Shown here: positions 24,649-37,900 of the stretch, in pieces
How positions within the stretch are numbered: position 1 is the first letter of the stretch
Layout: every line of letters starts with the position of its first letter
Assembly: GCF_021018805.1 (NCBI RefSeq)
Contig: NC_086259.1
Location: forward strand, 14,103,001 to 14,167,000
Direction: 5' to 3'
Source of the DNA: Prinia subflava
Lineage: Eukaryota; Chordata; Aves; Passeriformes; Cisticolidae
DNA: 64,000 nucleotides
Translations under genes and position numbers: made by a program
Notes under the pieces: model-generated
What the model was told of the DNA's origin: nothing
The model's input: only the letters and a program-made list of their open reading frames with translations
Databases searched by the model: none

Positions 24649-25001
24649 CCCCAAGTCAAGCACCCAGAGGACAGGAAAGCCAGACTGTATCTTGAGGCAC
24701 TTCTGGACACTTGCAGCTCTCAGTGTGGCATCTTGCTGCTTTCAGGGCCTCTCAGGAAGATCTCAGACACAATGCAGGCCGAGGCAGGCTGGCATGTCCA
24801 GCCTCGTGGGAGAGGAACAACCCTGGGCAGAGATAGCCAGGAGGAAAAAGCTGCCCTGCCCGGTGGAGTTTTTCTTCATTCCTTGAAAGCCACAGAGACC
24901 TGCTGTGCGGGATTCAGGGCTGGAGGCAGCGCCAGGGCAGCACCGAGGAGGAGCTGTCGTGACGGATGACAGGACACCATTCCCGAATCCCTCTGCCACA
25001 G
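24649..25001 (+). ncRNA. Possible noncoding exon (weak candidate)
   Basis: A pyrimidine-rich stretch ending TCTTTGCAG precedes 24649 and a consensus donor CACAG|GTGAGTG follows 25001. The frame open through most of it stops at 24969, before the donor, so it would not be a simple internal coding exon. No neighbouring exons were identified, and such pairs arise by chance in several kilobases. Confidence 0.15.
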
Positions 25002-25639
25002 GTGAGTGCCCAAAGCAGTGCAGCTGGCAGAGGGAGATGCACTGTAAGGAGCATCGCAGTCACCACCCAGTGTGGGGTTTAATTAATGGCATGGCAAGCC
25101 ATGAACCACATGGGGACAGGAGGTGGCAGGAGCATCTCCCAGGCTCCCATGGGGACAGGCAGATGCTGTCCTTGATGCATTTACAGGAACAGGCAGCCTG
25201 TCTTTGCCAAGCACAGGTATTTCTGAGGCTTGCAGCTGGGGGACTCGTGGCTGTTGTGCCCTGGACCTGCTCCTATAGGGGAACAACCACCCTGCCTCTG
25301 ACCCAGGCCTGGGTCTGGCTAAACCCCCCAGGAAGGGTTTGTAAAGGAGAGGTGAGGTGTGAGACAATTTTACTGTGCTGTGGCCTTGCACTGGAGCTGC
25401 TCCTCCTGTCCTTGAGTGTGCAGCCTTGAGCCTGGCAGCAGTCCTTGCTCCTTCAGGAAAAATCCCCCAGATGTCCCGTACAGAGGGGATCGTGCTGTCC
25501 CTGGAAGGACAGTGGTGCCTACAAGCCACAGGGCTGGCTGAGTGCTTGCCCCAGGGCATAGGGGAGATGTAGCAGAAGAGATACTGGCTTGGCCAGGGAG
25601 GGAGTATAATTCTGGCCTCTCAGGTACTGGAACAGGAGA

Positions 25640-25989
25640 CACTGGCAGCATATCAGATCATTTTATTGATCACGGCACAGCAGCCGTGAGTGAGACCCAG
25701 TTCCCAGAGGGGGTCTGGATCCAGCCCCATGACCCCTCTAATACTGTTGAGAAGATGAACCTTGAGCTTCCAAGCATGAGTGCTGAGCATTGTCCATCCT
25801 GGTCGCCATGGAGCAGCTCTGGGGCCTGACTCCCATCCCACTGCCTGCACCTCCAGGAGCTGGAGGCCAGCAGGGAAGAGTGAGGTGAGGTGGAGGTGCG
25901 GAGCGTGCCTATCCTGGAGCTGCAGGGGCTGCCATCACGTCCTGCCCTGGTGCTGCTGGCAGTGGGGAGCAAGAGCCCCCTCGGCCCCC
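25640..25989 (-). other. FHOD1: FHOD1 3' untranslated region
   Basis: The stop codon is at 25992-25990. An AATAAA on the gene strand lies at 25667-25662, giving a compact 3' UTR of about 350 nt. Confidence 0.7.
25662..25667 (-). terminator. FHOD1: FHOD1 polyadenylation signal AATAAA
   Basis: The plus strand reads TTTATT, about 320 nt past the stop codon. It is the first canonical hexamer on that strand after FHOD1. Confidence 0.7.
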
Positions 25990-28900
25990 TCAAACCTCCA
26001 TGCCGGGTGCCCGCCCCAGGCCCAGCGCCTGCATCAGGTCATCACTGAGCCCGCTCTTGAGCGTCCGCCGCACTGCGGGAGGAGGAGAGCGTGGCACGGG
26101 CAGCACCGGGTGCCAGAGTCCCCACGCACTGGGGGCTGCCCAGGCAGGGTCAGGGACATGGGGTGCAGTGGCAGGGACTGTCTCAGGGTACATCCTGTCT
26201 GGTGGGCTCAGCATGGCAGGTCATGGGTGGCCCGTGGGGAAGGAGCCAGACAGGACACAGGAACAAGGACACAAAGGACAAGGCATGGGGACAGAGCACA
26301 GAGACATGGAGATGGAACAGAAGACAGCAACAGGGACAGAGATGAGAAGGAAGTATGTGGATTGGGCAGAGCCTGGGAAGAGAGATGAGACAGGGCCTGG
26401 CAACAGAGACAAAGAGATGAGAAAGGGTAAGGTGACAGGGACACAGAGCTGGGAAAAGCATCTGAGCAGGGACACAGACATGGGACAGGGCCACAGAGAT
26501 GGGACAGAGACTCAGAGATGGGACAGAGTACAGGGAGAGAGCATGGAAATAGAGATAGAATCGGGACAAGGACACAGGGACTTACAGGACTTCCTATTGC
26601 CACGGGACCTCCTGCGCTCCTTGTTGGGGCAGGGTCGGGGGTTGGCATTGTGAGTCACCGATTTCACCAGCTGGTCCATGATCTCATCTGAAGCATCATC
26701 GGGGGAGCTGGGAACGTCCTCCTGTGCTGGAGAGCCCTGGGTTGGGGTGCCATGCCCTGTTCCTGCATGGGGACAATGAAGATGCTGGCACCAGCTGTTC
26801 CCAGCCAGCTGGGCATGCCTTGAGTTCCTTTGCCAGCCTGCTCCTACCCTGGCTGGCCCGGCTGCGGCGGGCAGGGGCATCTGTAGGGGAGGTCAGCACA
26901 ATCTTCATGCTCTCGTGACCCGCTTCCATCTGCTCCTTGGGGCTGCTGGACACCACGGCAGGCGGCAGGATGGCCTCAGCAATGCCGGAGAATTTCTCAG
27001 TCTGCAATGGGAGGAGAGGTTGGCATTGGGGACGTGAGGAGCATCACCTCCTGGTGGCACCCGGCCGGTGTCCCATACCTCGGTGATGAGCCGTCCCCGG
27101 GTTTTGCTGCGCTCGCGGTGGGCAGCACGCTTCTTCTGCTGCTGCAGGACGCGCTCCCGGCAGGTGCGGTACTCCAGGGCGAACTCCCGCAGCAGTTTGC
27201 AGATGGACGTCACCTTCACGTCCCGCGCCGCGCTCGCTGGGTACCCCAGGTACAGCAGGAAGGAGTGAAACCTAGGGGAACATCAGTCACAGAGCACCAC
27301 CAGCAGGACTGCAAGTTTCCCGCTGTGTCCCCAAGCCACCAACCTGTTGAGGACACGCCTGTGCACCACCTTCAGGACGATGATGCGCTGGGTGCTGTCC
27401 TTGAGGAATTCTGTCAGCTTCGTCTTCAGCACTGGCTTGGTCTCGTGCTTGGCAATCACCTTCAGGTTGTGCCAGGAGGACCTGCACCTCCGCTCCAGCT
27501 GCACCAGGCTGTTGGCCAGCTCTTCAAAGTCAACCTGGAAGAGTGAGACGTCAGTCCTTGGCCATGCTGGTGGAGCTGGGCAGCCACAGGACCCACACCC
27601 TCCCCTTGCCCAAGTGTCACCTGCCTTGCCTCACCTTGGCGGAGCGGGTGATGGAGGCAATTTCTGAGTAGAGGTCAGTGGTTTCTGGGAACTTCTCTAC
27701 CACCATCTGGCAGAGGTGGTAGAGCAGGGACTGCCGGTGCACTGTGTCCTTCACTTCTGAGACCTTCTCCAGGTAGCCAAGCTCAAAGCCTCTGCTCTGA
27801 AACCCAATGGACTCAGCAGGGACTCTCCTCTACTCCAGCAGATCTCCAGTCTGCAGATCCACTGGGTCCCCACCAGCACCTCCCAGCTCCCCACAGACCC
27901 TTCTGGGTGCCCACACACCATGGCTGGTCCTCACCCTGCTCCTCACCTGGGAACCATTCAAGAAGTTGCCCGTGGCCAGCAGTGTGGCCAATATGCACTT
28001 GAATGTGTGATTTCTGGCCAGCTGCTCCATGCCGACCTTCAGATCAAAGAGTGGCTCTGCGATCTCCTGGGTGAGGGGCGAAGCAGGTGAGATCCCTTGG
28101 CCACTCTCCCTTGAGAGCTTCAGCATTCACCCATGAGGACAACCATGCCCTAATCAATCCAAGCCCATGCTTGCCTTGGGGACCTGCAGCCCATTCCCAG
28201 CCAGGATGGCACCTCCCATGTTTGGATGTGACTGCTCCTCACCAGAAACGTGCTTGGCTCAGTGCTTAGCACTGCTGGGGTGTCAGTGGTGGGAAGGCAG
28301 AGGGGACATGGGGTACATGGCTCTGTACCTGCTCCAGGCTCTCATAGTCCAGCTTGAAGGCCCAGAGCTGGAGCCTGGCAGTGAGGTCACTGATGGAAGA
28401 CAGGGAGAGCAGGAACTGCTCTGCAGAGCCCAAAGGCACATCAGGATTGGCCAACTGGGCCTCCTGGATCTTCTGTTTTTCCTCCTCAGTTGGGACCATG
28501 GTTAGGATTTTCTGGAGCAGGGAAAGAGGGATATGTCAGACTCCATACACGGGATGTGTCACCCCAGGCATCATGGCATGAACATCTCCCAGCCTGGGGG
28601 AATGGACCTCAGAGGAGCTGGGGTTGCTTCTCTTGTGCTCACCTCAATCCCTTCCTTACTGACTGCAAACTCATCAAAGTTGAGCACAGCTGTCTTGATT
28701 ATATGGACGGGTGGCAGGACAGTGAGCCCAATGTTGATGGCATTGCTCCTCTTGGGATCCAACACCACCACCACCTTCTTTCCATCCATGGCTTTCTGCA
28801 AAAAGGACAGAATGGATGGGGACAGCCAGGCAAACACCTCACCTTCATGAACTAATGAACATGGGAAACCAAACACAGACCAGGCAGTGAGCCAAACCTG

Positions 28901-31900
28901 TGCACTGCCTGTAATCATCCCCACTGAGCCTCCAGGCTTCTGGTGCCCATCCTTAACATAGGGTAGGGGTGACAGTGCAAGCTGAGGGCCCCCACAGGAA
29001 CCCACAGGCTTCCTCCCACCCTTCAAGTCCCCTTGGCCAGTGGATGCCCACTGGTACCTTTGAGGTTGGTGCTTCCTTTGACCGTGACTCAAAGAGATGC
29101 TCCAGTTTGGCAGCATTGACCTCGACATTCTGCAGGGATGCCCAGAGTGTCCCCTGGCCAAATTTGCCAGGCCCCACAGTGCCATCCAGCTGCTTCAGCT
29201 CCTTCCAGAAGAGCTTCACTGTCCTCTTCTTCTTGGCTTGGGAGGGGCCATCTGTTGTTGAGGGACCTGGCAGCCCTGGTGGGGGTGGGCAACCAGGGAG
29301 GGCAGGAGGTGGAGGAGGTGGTGGTGGTAGTGGGCAACCAGGGAGGGCAGGAGGTGGAGGAGGTGGTGGTGGGCAACCAGGGAAGGCGGGAGGTGGAGGT
29401 GGTGGTGGTGGGCAACCAGGGAGGGCAGGAGGTGGAGGGGGAGCCATGAATGTTCCAGCACTCATTGCTTCAATGCCAGGATGGAGGAAAGACCCGTTGG
29501 TCATTGGCCCCGTGTCCAGGATGTCAAAATCCTCTTCTTCGCCCAGATCAGTGAAGTCCAGGTCCTTGATCTTCAGCTGCACAGGGATGGTCTCCAGGCG
29601 CTCCCATGTCAGCTCCGTGTCCTTTTTGATGGGCATCATCCCAGTGTTCTCCAGCTTCTGCGTGTGGGTTTCATCATCTATGCTGGACATGGCACGTACC
29701 AGCTTGGCATGGGCACTGGCTACTGGCCCGTCGGGAGCCCTGCCACGGAGCCGGGCACTCTCCTGTTCCTGGCTGCTACTTTCCTTGGTGTCCATCTCTG
29801 CCTCACCCTGGATCCGGGGGGATAAAGGCATTTCATGGGATACCTTCTCCCTCCCTGACTCTGAGGAGCCCTTGGCATAGAGCATGTCCAGCATAAACTT
29901 GGTGTCAGAGGATATGGTGCTGCGGGAGTCAGTGGTGTCAGATCGACCCAAACGAGATCCTGCGGGAGAGAGGGAGAAGTTGGGACAGTCTGCTTGGAGG
30001 GGGCAGGTGGGGCTGGGCTCAATGTGGAGTTGGAGTCCTGCTCGCAGTGGGGTGTGCTCAGATGCTGGCATTGTGAGCAAGGAGGAACCACCAGCTCCTC
30101 CAAGGCTCTGTGTGTCACAGATACAGGCATGGGATGGGGACTGAGGGGCCACTAACCCCCACTCCAGGGACCCAGAAGAGCTGGGAACCTGGCAGCACCT
30201 ACCTGTGCTGGGTGGCTCCATCCCCGAATCAGAGGTGCCATGGGCTCTTTCCCATGCAAGAGCAGTAGGATGCTCCAGTGTAGTGTCACTGAGGACATCG
30301 AGCCGTCCCTTGGCCATGGAAGAGATCTTCTCCTTCTGTGCTGCAGCCAGGTTCTCCAAAAAGCGAGCTCTGCAAGATGGGGTGGATATTGGCTGGGAGC
30401 AAAGCAGGGATGGGGACAACAGGGACAACTGACAAGCCACTCCATGCCACACTGCACAGCCAGTCCCACAGCACAGAAACCCTCTGCACTGGCCACACTG
30501 CATCGGGGACAGCAAGGATTCAATCTCCTCTGGGCCCTGCAGAGAGCTGATGGCTCCACGGCTGTGCCAACAGGGTGCTGCTGTCACCAAATGGTCCCAA
30601 CAGACCTGGTGCTCACTGCAACCCTCATCCAAAAGCTGCAAAACCCAGGAGGGCACCGAGGCAGAGACTTGAGGGCACACTCCTGCTCCTCATGCCCTGT
30701 GTGGCCGGAGCCCTGATACCTCCAGCCAGGTACCAGTCCAAGGAAGCGCATGCCTGGAGACACACGCATGCCTCTACTTACTCAAACTTCTTCAAAATGG
30801 GCTTGTCCCCATGCAAGGAGGGGGCATCCTCCCGCCTGAGGGAAAACAGGGGTTAGCCCCCACTGCTGGCAGCCCCCCGGGGCTCATGCATCCTGCACAC
30901 ACCCACCTGGTAGCCCTCCAGCATGGAACCCTTGCCCCATGGCCCCAGGGTTTAGAGGGAGCCAGGAGAGCCCTGGCTCTCACCATGTGGTATCGTGTGC
31001 TGGAGAGATGGGACATCATCCATCCGGGCCAGGACACCTGGAGTGGGCTGTGCCACCACCAGCAAGGACACCTCATCCCAAAGCAGGGATCAGAGGGTGC
31101 CACATCCTGTGGGGTGATGGGGGAGTGGGTTGGGGTCCCACAGGTAGGACTTGAAGGAGAGAGGGAAGGGATGGGGGAAGCAAGGTGGGAGCAAATGTCT
31201 GCTCCCCCCAGAGCATCATAGGATAGGGCAAGGGAGAATTAATAGGATATTAGCTGAAAGAGAGTAGGTTTATATTGGATATTAGGAAGAAATTCTTCCC
31301 TATGAGGGTGATGAGACACTGGCATGTGTTGCCCAGAGAAACTGTGGATGCTCCATCCCTGTAAGATCAGGCTGGATGCTTTGAGCAACCTGGTTTAGTG
31401 GAAGCATTGGAACTAGATGGTTTTTAAGGTCCCTTTCAACCCAAACTATTCCAGGATCCTATGATTCTATGATCATGGTGGGAGGGAGCACGCACATGCA
31501 GAGCCCAGGCACTTACCAGACAGGGGCAGTTTGGTGCAGCCTGCAAAGGAAAGACAGAAAGAGTGGGCAGAGGAGAGGGCAAGCGTGGGCAGAGAGGAGA
31601 ATGAGGAGGAGCTGGAGCAGAGCTGTGCATGCCCAAAGGATGCCTTGGAGCCCCTGGCTGGACCCTTTGATACCTGCTGCCCCCTCATACATCTCTCCAG
31701 CTCCAGAGCCCTCCCTCCTGTTTCCCCTGGGGGAAAGGCAGAGTGTGCCCTGGGATGGACACACCTCATCCTCCTGGGAGCCCATCCTGCTGCCCTGAGG
31801 GCCCTCCCTGCACCCAGCCCCTCCTGGCTCCTTACTTGTAGACGCTGCGCTCTCCTGGGCACGGGGGCTGCTCCTTCTCGGCCGGGGGGGAGGCCAGGGC

Positions 31901-34900
31901 CAGCCGCACACTGGAAGTGCTGTTGTAGATACTGGTGGGACAGGGTCTGGAAGAGATAGACAGGGACTGAGAGCAGGTCCCACAGACCAGCAATGGATCC
32001 AAGTGCTGCTTATGCAGCATCTCGGTGTCTTCACCATCCCAGGAGCATCCCCACCACAGACCACCTCCAGCTGCACTTACTCTGCTGGGCTGCTCGGTGC
32101 AGGGACAGGAAGGGTGTCCTCAGATGGGGGCTCTTTTGGAGTGCCAGGTGACCCCAGCTGGGCATCGGCACTGGGATCCTGGGAGCCACCCTGGGATCGC
32201 CACCCACGCCGGCCCTCGTCTGTCCTCCTCCGCTCTTTGCGACCCCCCGGGGGTGGCTCTTCCACATCATCCTCCAGCTTGAGAGCACTCTGTGGAGGGG
32301 CCAGGGGCATGGCACAGGCACAGCAGCATCCCTGCCACCCCACGCGCTCACCCTCCCTGCTGGAGGCAGGTGGCACACGGCCAGATCCTGCTGGAGCCTT
32401 GCTCACCTCATAGAGTGTGAACTGCTGCTTCAAGTCGAGGTCAGTGCCCTTGCTGCCCAGGTACTGCTGCACCACCTGCTCCATGCCCTGCTGCTCCAGG
32501 CAGTCCGTCACGTCGTAGAAGGTGTCCTGGTCTGGGAGGGCTGCCAGCGTCTGGGCAGAATCAGAGGGATGCTAATGGCACTGTGGTGACCCACACTGAG
32601 CCCCAGCAGTGTGGCACCACGGGGACACCCCCACAGACCTTGTTGATCAGTGTCATGGTGAACACCAGCAGCTCCGTGTCAGCCCCGTTGCGCTGCTCCA
32701 GGATGGCCATGAGGTTGGACCACGGACAGGCACCTGGGAAAAGAGGCAAGAAGAGGTGACGTGCAGGCCGGGAGGGGACACTGTCTTCCAGCAGGGACCT
32801 GGCAGGAGCTGGAGCTGCACTCACCTCTGGCCTGGTCCACGGCATTGACGGCGCGGATGAGCAGCAAGGCATTGGGCTCTGTGTACTCCACAAACACCAG
32901 GAGCAGCTTCAGTGCCGTCTTCACCACCAGGCGAAACTGGGACAAGGGATGGCAGCTGGGACAGCAGCAGTGACATGGGCCTGCCAGTGTGCTGCTGGGG
33001 CACTGTGGGGTGGCTGTGCCCACGTCCCAGGACTGGGAGCTTTGCTGTGGGGCCAGGGACCTGCAGCTGTGAGGCTGATGGTCAAGAGACATTGGGGAGA
33101 GACCTAGAGCAGGAGTCTCTTAAGCTCTGTGTGTGGGAATGTGGTCACATCAGGATGGGGAGGTCTGCAGATCCTGGGTGACTTTCACATGGCTGAGAGC
33201 AGGGCCCAACACAAGCAAAGGTACCAGGGTACCAAGCCCAGAGGCAGTGAAGTACATTCTCTGATGGATGGTGAAGGGGACAGCCAGAAGCAGGGAAGGG
33301 GGTGCAGTGGAGGGCACAGACAGCCTCCCAGGAGCAACAGGTACTCACTGAGCTTCCTGACAGCGTGTACAGCCACTGGACAGTCTCGTTGTGGTTGATG
33401 ACACCCTGCATCCCGTCCACGAAGAGCATGATCTGGCTCAAGGCTGCAAGGCAGAGAGTGGGCAGGCTGAGGGTGCAGCAGGCAGGCATTGGGAATTCCC
33501 ATCCCTGCACAGCATCAGTGCAGCAAGGGCAATGTGTGACTGCTGGGAAGGCAGAGTAGCCCTGGCAGACTTTCTGCCTCATCTGCCCTGAATGCCAGCC
33601 TTTCCCCCTGGGGATAAACATAGAATCCTGGAATGCTTTGGGTTGGAAGGGACCTTAAAGACCCATTCCAACTCCCCTGCCACAGGCAGGGACACCTTCC
33701 ATTAGACCAGGTTGCATCAAAGACCCATCCAACCTGGCCTCAAACACTTCCAGGGATGGGGCATCCACAGCTTCTCTAGGCAACCTGCTGCAGAGGTTTG
33801 GCCTGTGCCCAATACCAACCCCGGAGGATGTAATTCTGGTAGTTCTGGTCAGCCTCTGCCCCCACTTTGATCAGGCATGTCAACCCCTCCAGGTTCACGA
33901 ACTCTGGCACCAGGTCCTTGTCCTCCTGTGGGGAGAAGGCCAAGTGTTACTGCAGTGTGGGGTGGGCATCCAGCCCTAGGGGAGCCCCTGCCCCCCTGCA
34001 CCAGCATCACCTCACCTGGAAAAGCTGCTTCAGGGAGAAGAGAGACCTCCGCAGCTCCGGCCCCTGCGAGTTGTACAGCTTCTCTGGGAGGAAAGGAGAG
34101 GTGTGGTGTGAGTCGATCACTGCTCAGCCGGGGCTCCCAAATGCTCCCAGCTTCCTGGGAAAGCCCCACATCCTGACTTATCCTGATCCCTGTGCCATCA
34201 CCCTGGCGTTGCCCTGGCTGTGGGACATACTGGCTGGAAGCACTGCTGTTCCACAACTGCATATTTCAGCCCTCCCAGTTTCCTTTTTTTTGTCCTCTTT
34301 TTCTGACCAGCAATGACACAAATATCCCCTCTGACTTCCTGTGCAGAACCCAAACAGGAACACAGGCAGGAGGCTGAGCTACTTTTAGCCTTCCCTCCCT
34401 GGGCACTGCCATGCCATGGTTCCAGAGTTCCCAGCAGCCGCAGGGCTTGGGAAAAACCACAGGATAGTGATAGGAAGGCCAGGAGTGTGACACAGGTTGC
34501 TGGGGGACAGGACTGTCACTGGGCTGGAGACTATGTGCTCATGGGGGTGGTGCCTGCAGGCAGGAGCCAGTGTGGAGCAGCCGGGGCATTGGGAACCTGG
34601 AAAGCCCCATGAAGACACCAAAGCCATTGAGAGTCAGCACTTCCCACATGCTAAAACTGAGTTAGCCACGCATCCCAACTTATTTGGGTCAGCCTTAGAG
34701 CTGTAACAAGCTAAAAACAAGATGTCCAAGTAGTCCTCCAGACGTGCCCTGTAAAACAGTGTCCTGGCAGCCTCATCCACTTGTTTATCAACTTGTCAGA
34801 GAGCTGAGAGGGAAGGCAGAGCTGCTGGGAGGAAATGCAGAAGAGCTCAGGGCTCAGACAGAGCCTGGGAACTGCTGGCAAAGAGCATGAGCATGACCCT

Positions 34901-37900
34901 GACCCTGAGCTTCCTGCCCCTTCCTGCATGGTTCAGCTGGACAGCCAGCTGATGCCCATCTGGCATCACTCTGCTTCGTGCTTGTCTTCCTGCTGCCAAA
35001 GACAAAAAAAAGGCTTGAGACTCCTGAATATTTTGCAGGACCTCAGAGCAAGCTGCCTGAACCATGGCAGCACTTTCTGCTGCGCAAGAGCCCTTTGTTT
35101 ATGTCTTCACAGCTATATTTAGAGCTTGCCTGAATGACCCAGAATAACTGCAGTGGGTGGTGGGCTCCCAGCCCAAGAGGCTAAAGTCCTGCTCCCTGAG
35201 GATGGAGGGGATTAACCCAGCGGGTACCCCATGAGGACCACATCCCCTGATCTCTGGGAGGAGTTATAGGGTGGAAGCAGCCTTCTCCATCACAAAAACC
35301 CTGGCCAAAACTCACTGCAAAGGCCAAACCTCCCCCATCCAGGGCAGTGGAGCAGCTGGACCAGCCTGCACGAGGGAGCAGCCCCAACTCACCGATGATG
35401 GCGTGGACTCGGACAGAGAGCTGCGTGCGCAGGATCAGGGTTGGCCGTCTCCCTTTCCTAAGGTGGAGGAAAATGCGGTGTGAGTGCCTGCAGTGGGCTC
35501 ACCACAGCCCCTGGCTCCTTGCTCGTGGTGTTCACACACATACGGGGTCCCTGTGTCCCTGCAGGACTCAGGTACCCCATGTGCCTCACCTGACCTCCTC
35601 ATAGAAACCCTCCAGATCATCCTTCTGTTCCAGCAGGGACAGGTCAAGGTCCAGGTAGTGTCCAGAGGGTGAGACCTGCAGCGTGCAGTCCTCCAGCTGG
35701 GGGTGCAGACAGCCAGGCTGAGTGCCCATGCCCACCACAGCCCTGCTGGCTCACAGAGCATTCCCAGGTCACCCTCGTGCCCACTGAACTCAGATGGCAG
35801 ATACATCCTGGAGTGGGGTGGCATGTCCCACCTGTCCCCAGTCACTGGCTCTGCAGGGAGATGCTCCAGCACCTTCCTCCTCAGCCTGGTGCTGATTGTG
35901 GAGAAACATAGAACCCCAGGCTAGAAAAGGCTGAGTGAGGGCAGTCCTGCCACCATCGAGCTCCCTGGCAATCCCTGGGTGGGAACCATGGCAAGAGATT
36001 GATTGCCTCCCTGGGGCTCCCCTTAGTCAGCAGGGCTGCCACTGGGGCAGGATCCGTCTCCTCCCAGGGCTGGCAAATCGCCCCTGCCTGCAGGGAGTGG
36101 GTCTGAGGGAACTGTCAGGCACCCAGCCCAGCCAGGGACACCCCAAAGCAGGGCAAATCCCTGGGATGTGTCCTGGCTGACACTCCCTCTGACTCAGCCC
36201 AGAGCCATGTGACATCTTCCTTCAGGATTCGGATAAGCACAGCCCTGAGACAAGGCTGGGGTGAAGGGTGTCTTTTCAGAAAGTCCATGCACAGTGACCA
36301 TGATGTACAGGCAGTGGGCACAGCACCCACAAAGTCCATCAGGCACCCTGGAGCCAGCAGCACCCCACAGCACCCACGCATGTCTTCTGGGATGTGGCAA
36401 TTCACCCTCGAGGCACAAACAGAAGCAGAGGGAGGGCAGTGCCAGAACCCTGCCTCCCCTGCACATCTGGATCTGTTCCTAAAGCATTTGCAACTCCCCT
36501 GCCTTACCCTCTCCCTGCTCACCCCTCCAAGGAACAGATCTGCATGGCAGGAATTGAGGACTGGGGATAAAACCCCGTTACTAAAGTTGCTCATTGTGCA
36601 AACAAGAGCAAGCAGTGCAAGCAGCAGTAGGGAAGAGAAGTGGGTATCCACCAGCCATCTAAAACCCCACCTCAACTTCAGCCCCAAATTGCAAAAGCTC
36701 CAAGCACAGTCGTGTGGCTGAGGAGCTCAGCTGAGAACAGTCACAGCTTCTCTGCCTTTCCCATCAATGTCCTTCCCCACTGTGGCCCTGGACACCCCAC
36801 AGCAGTACTGGGTATGGCTCCTGCATCTCACTGGGATTCCTTTCCATGACATTCCCATCTCCTTGCATCCCTTGCATTGTGCATGAGCTCACACATATGA
36901 ATTCACTGTGAGTGTGATGCTAATACCAGAGGATAAAGTAAAATGCCACATGTATTGAAGTAATTAATACAGACCATGCCTCAGGATAACAATTGGCAAT
37001 TGGCAGGGCACTCTTGGGTTGGAGGTTGATGTGTCCCACTCCACCTCCCTGGTCACTGGCCACGCCAGCCAGCCATGGCAATGAGCAGCAAACACAGGCT
37101 GCTGGCACTGGGCAGGCACTCCTGGCTGCCAGCTCTGCCTGCACAGCGTGAGTCCCTAACACTGACCCCACACAGAGTTTGCTCACTGGAAAATGCTTCA
37201 ATTCCTCCACTGGGACAGGCTGTCCTGTATGCCTGCATCTACCTGGACATCCCTGCATCCACCCAGCCAATCCTGCATACTTCTGGGCATCCTCCCAGAC
37301 ATCTCTGTATCCTCCTGGCCACTCCTGCATCTGCAGAGGCATCTCTGCCAACCTCTTGGGCATCCCCTCAGGCATCCCTCATCCACCCAGGCACTCAATG
37401 AGCCAAGAGCAAAGCATTCCCAGTACAAGAGCCTTGCCTTCTCTGGGCTGCCAACAGCCCCAGCAAGCCAGAGTTAACATCCCCAGCTCCTTGGGGGTGG
37501 TGACATGTCCCAGCTGGCGGGGGGAGGCCCTGGGACCTGACCCCATGTATTTCCCGTGTGAGCTTGGCAACGTTTCCCACTAAGGATGCTCCAAGCACTG
37601 GGCCCTGGTTTGGCTGTGGCCTCCCTGGGGATGGAGAGAGGCTCCTGTTGCCCTGCCAAAAATCCTGGGCAGCACTTCCACGCCAGGGAGCAGCAACTGC
37701 CCCAGGGCCAGGGGTTATTCAGACAATGGGTTTATACCCTGTAGGATCAAGCTGGGATCTCAGTGTCATGCTGCTGGGGGCAGCAAGTTGGGGTCACAGG
37801 TTACCGACAGCTCCCAGTGCAGGGTGGCTCTGATTCATCTGTCTCCTGCCTGATAAACCATTATAAAATGAGCCAGACTTGGAGGGCAATGGGGACTTGA

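Larger units (their letters stand above)
19156..25640. other. Intergenic region between HSD11B2 and FHOD1
   Basis: No coding exon was recognised in about 6.5 kb. It holds a TCCA microsatellite (20583-20668), a 20-bp tandem duplication (about 23907-23946) in a CpG-richer patch, and one segment flanked by good splice sites (24649-25001). It lies upstream of HSD11B2 and downstream of FHOD1, so distal HSD11B2 control elements could be here, but none can be shown from sequence alone. Confidence 0.6.

Noticed and set aside
28969..29880. 303-aa open frame on the plus strand rich in glycine and valine
   Set aside because: It is the antisense of FHOD1 exon 15; the Gly/Val runs are the complement of the proline-coding repeats.
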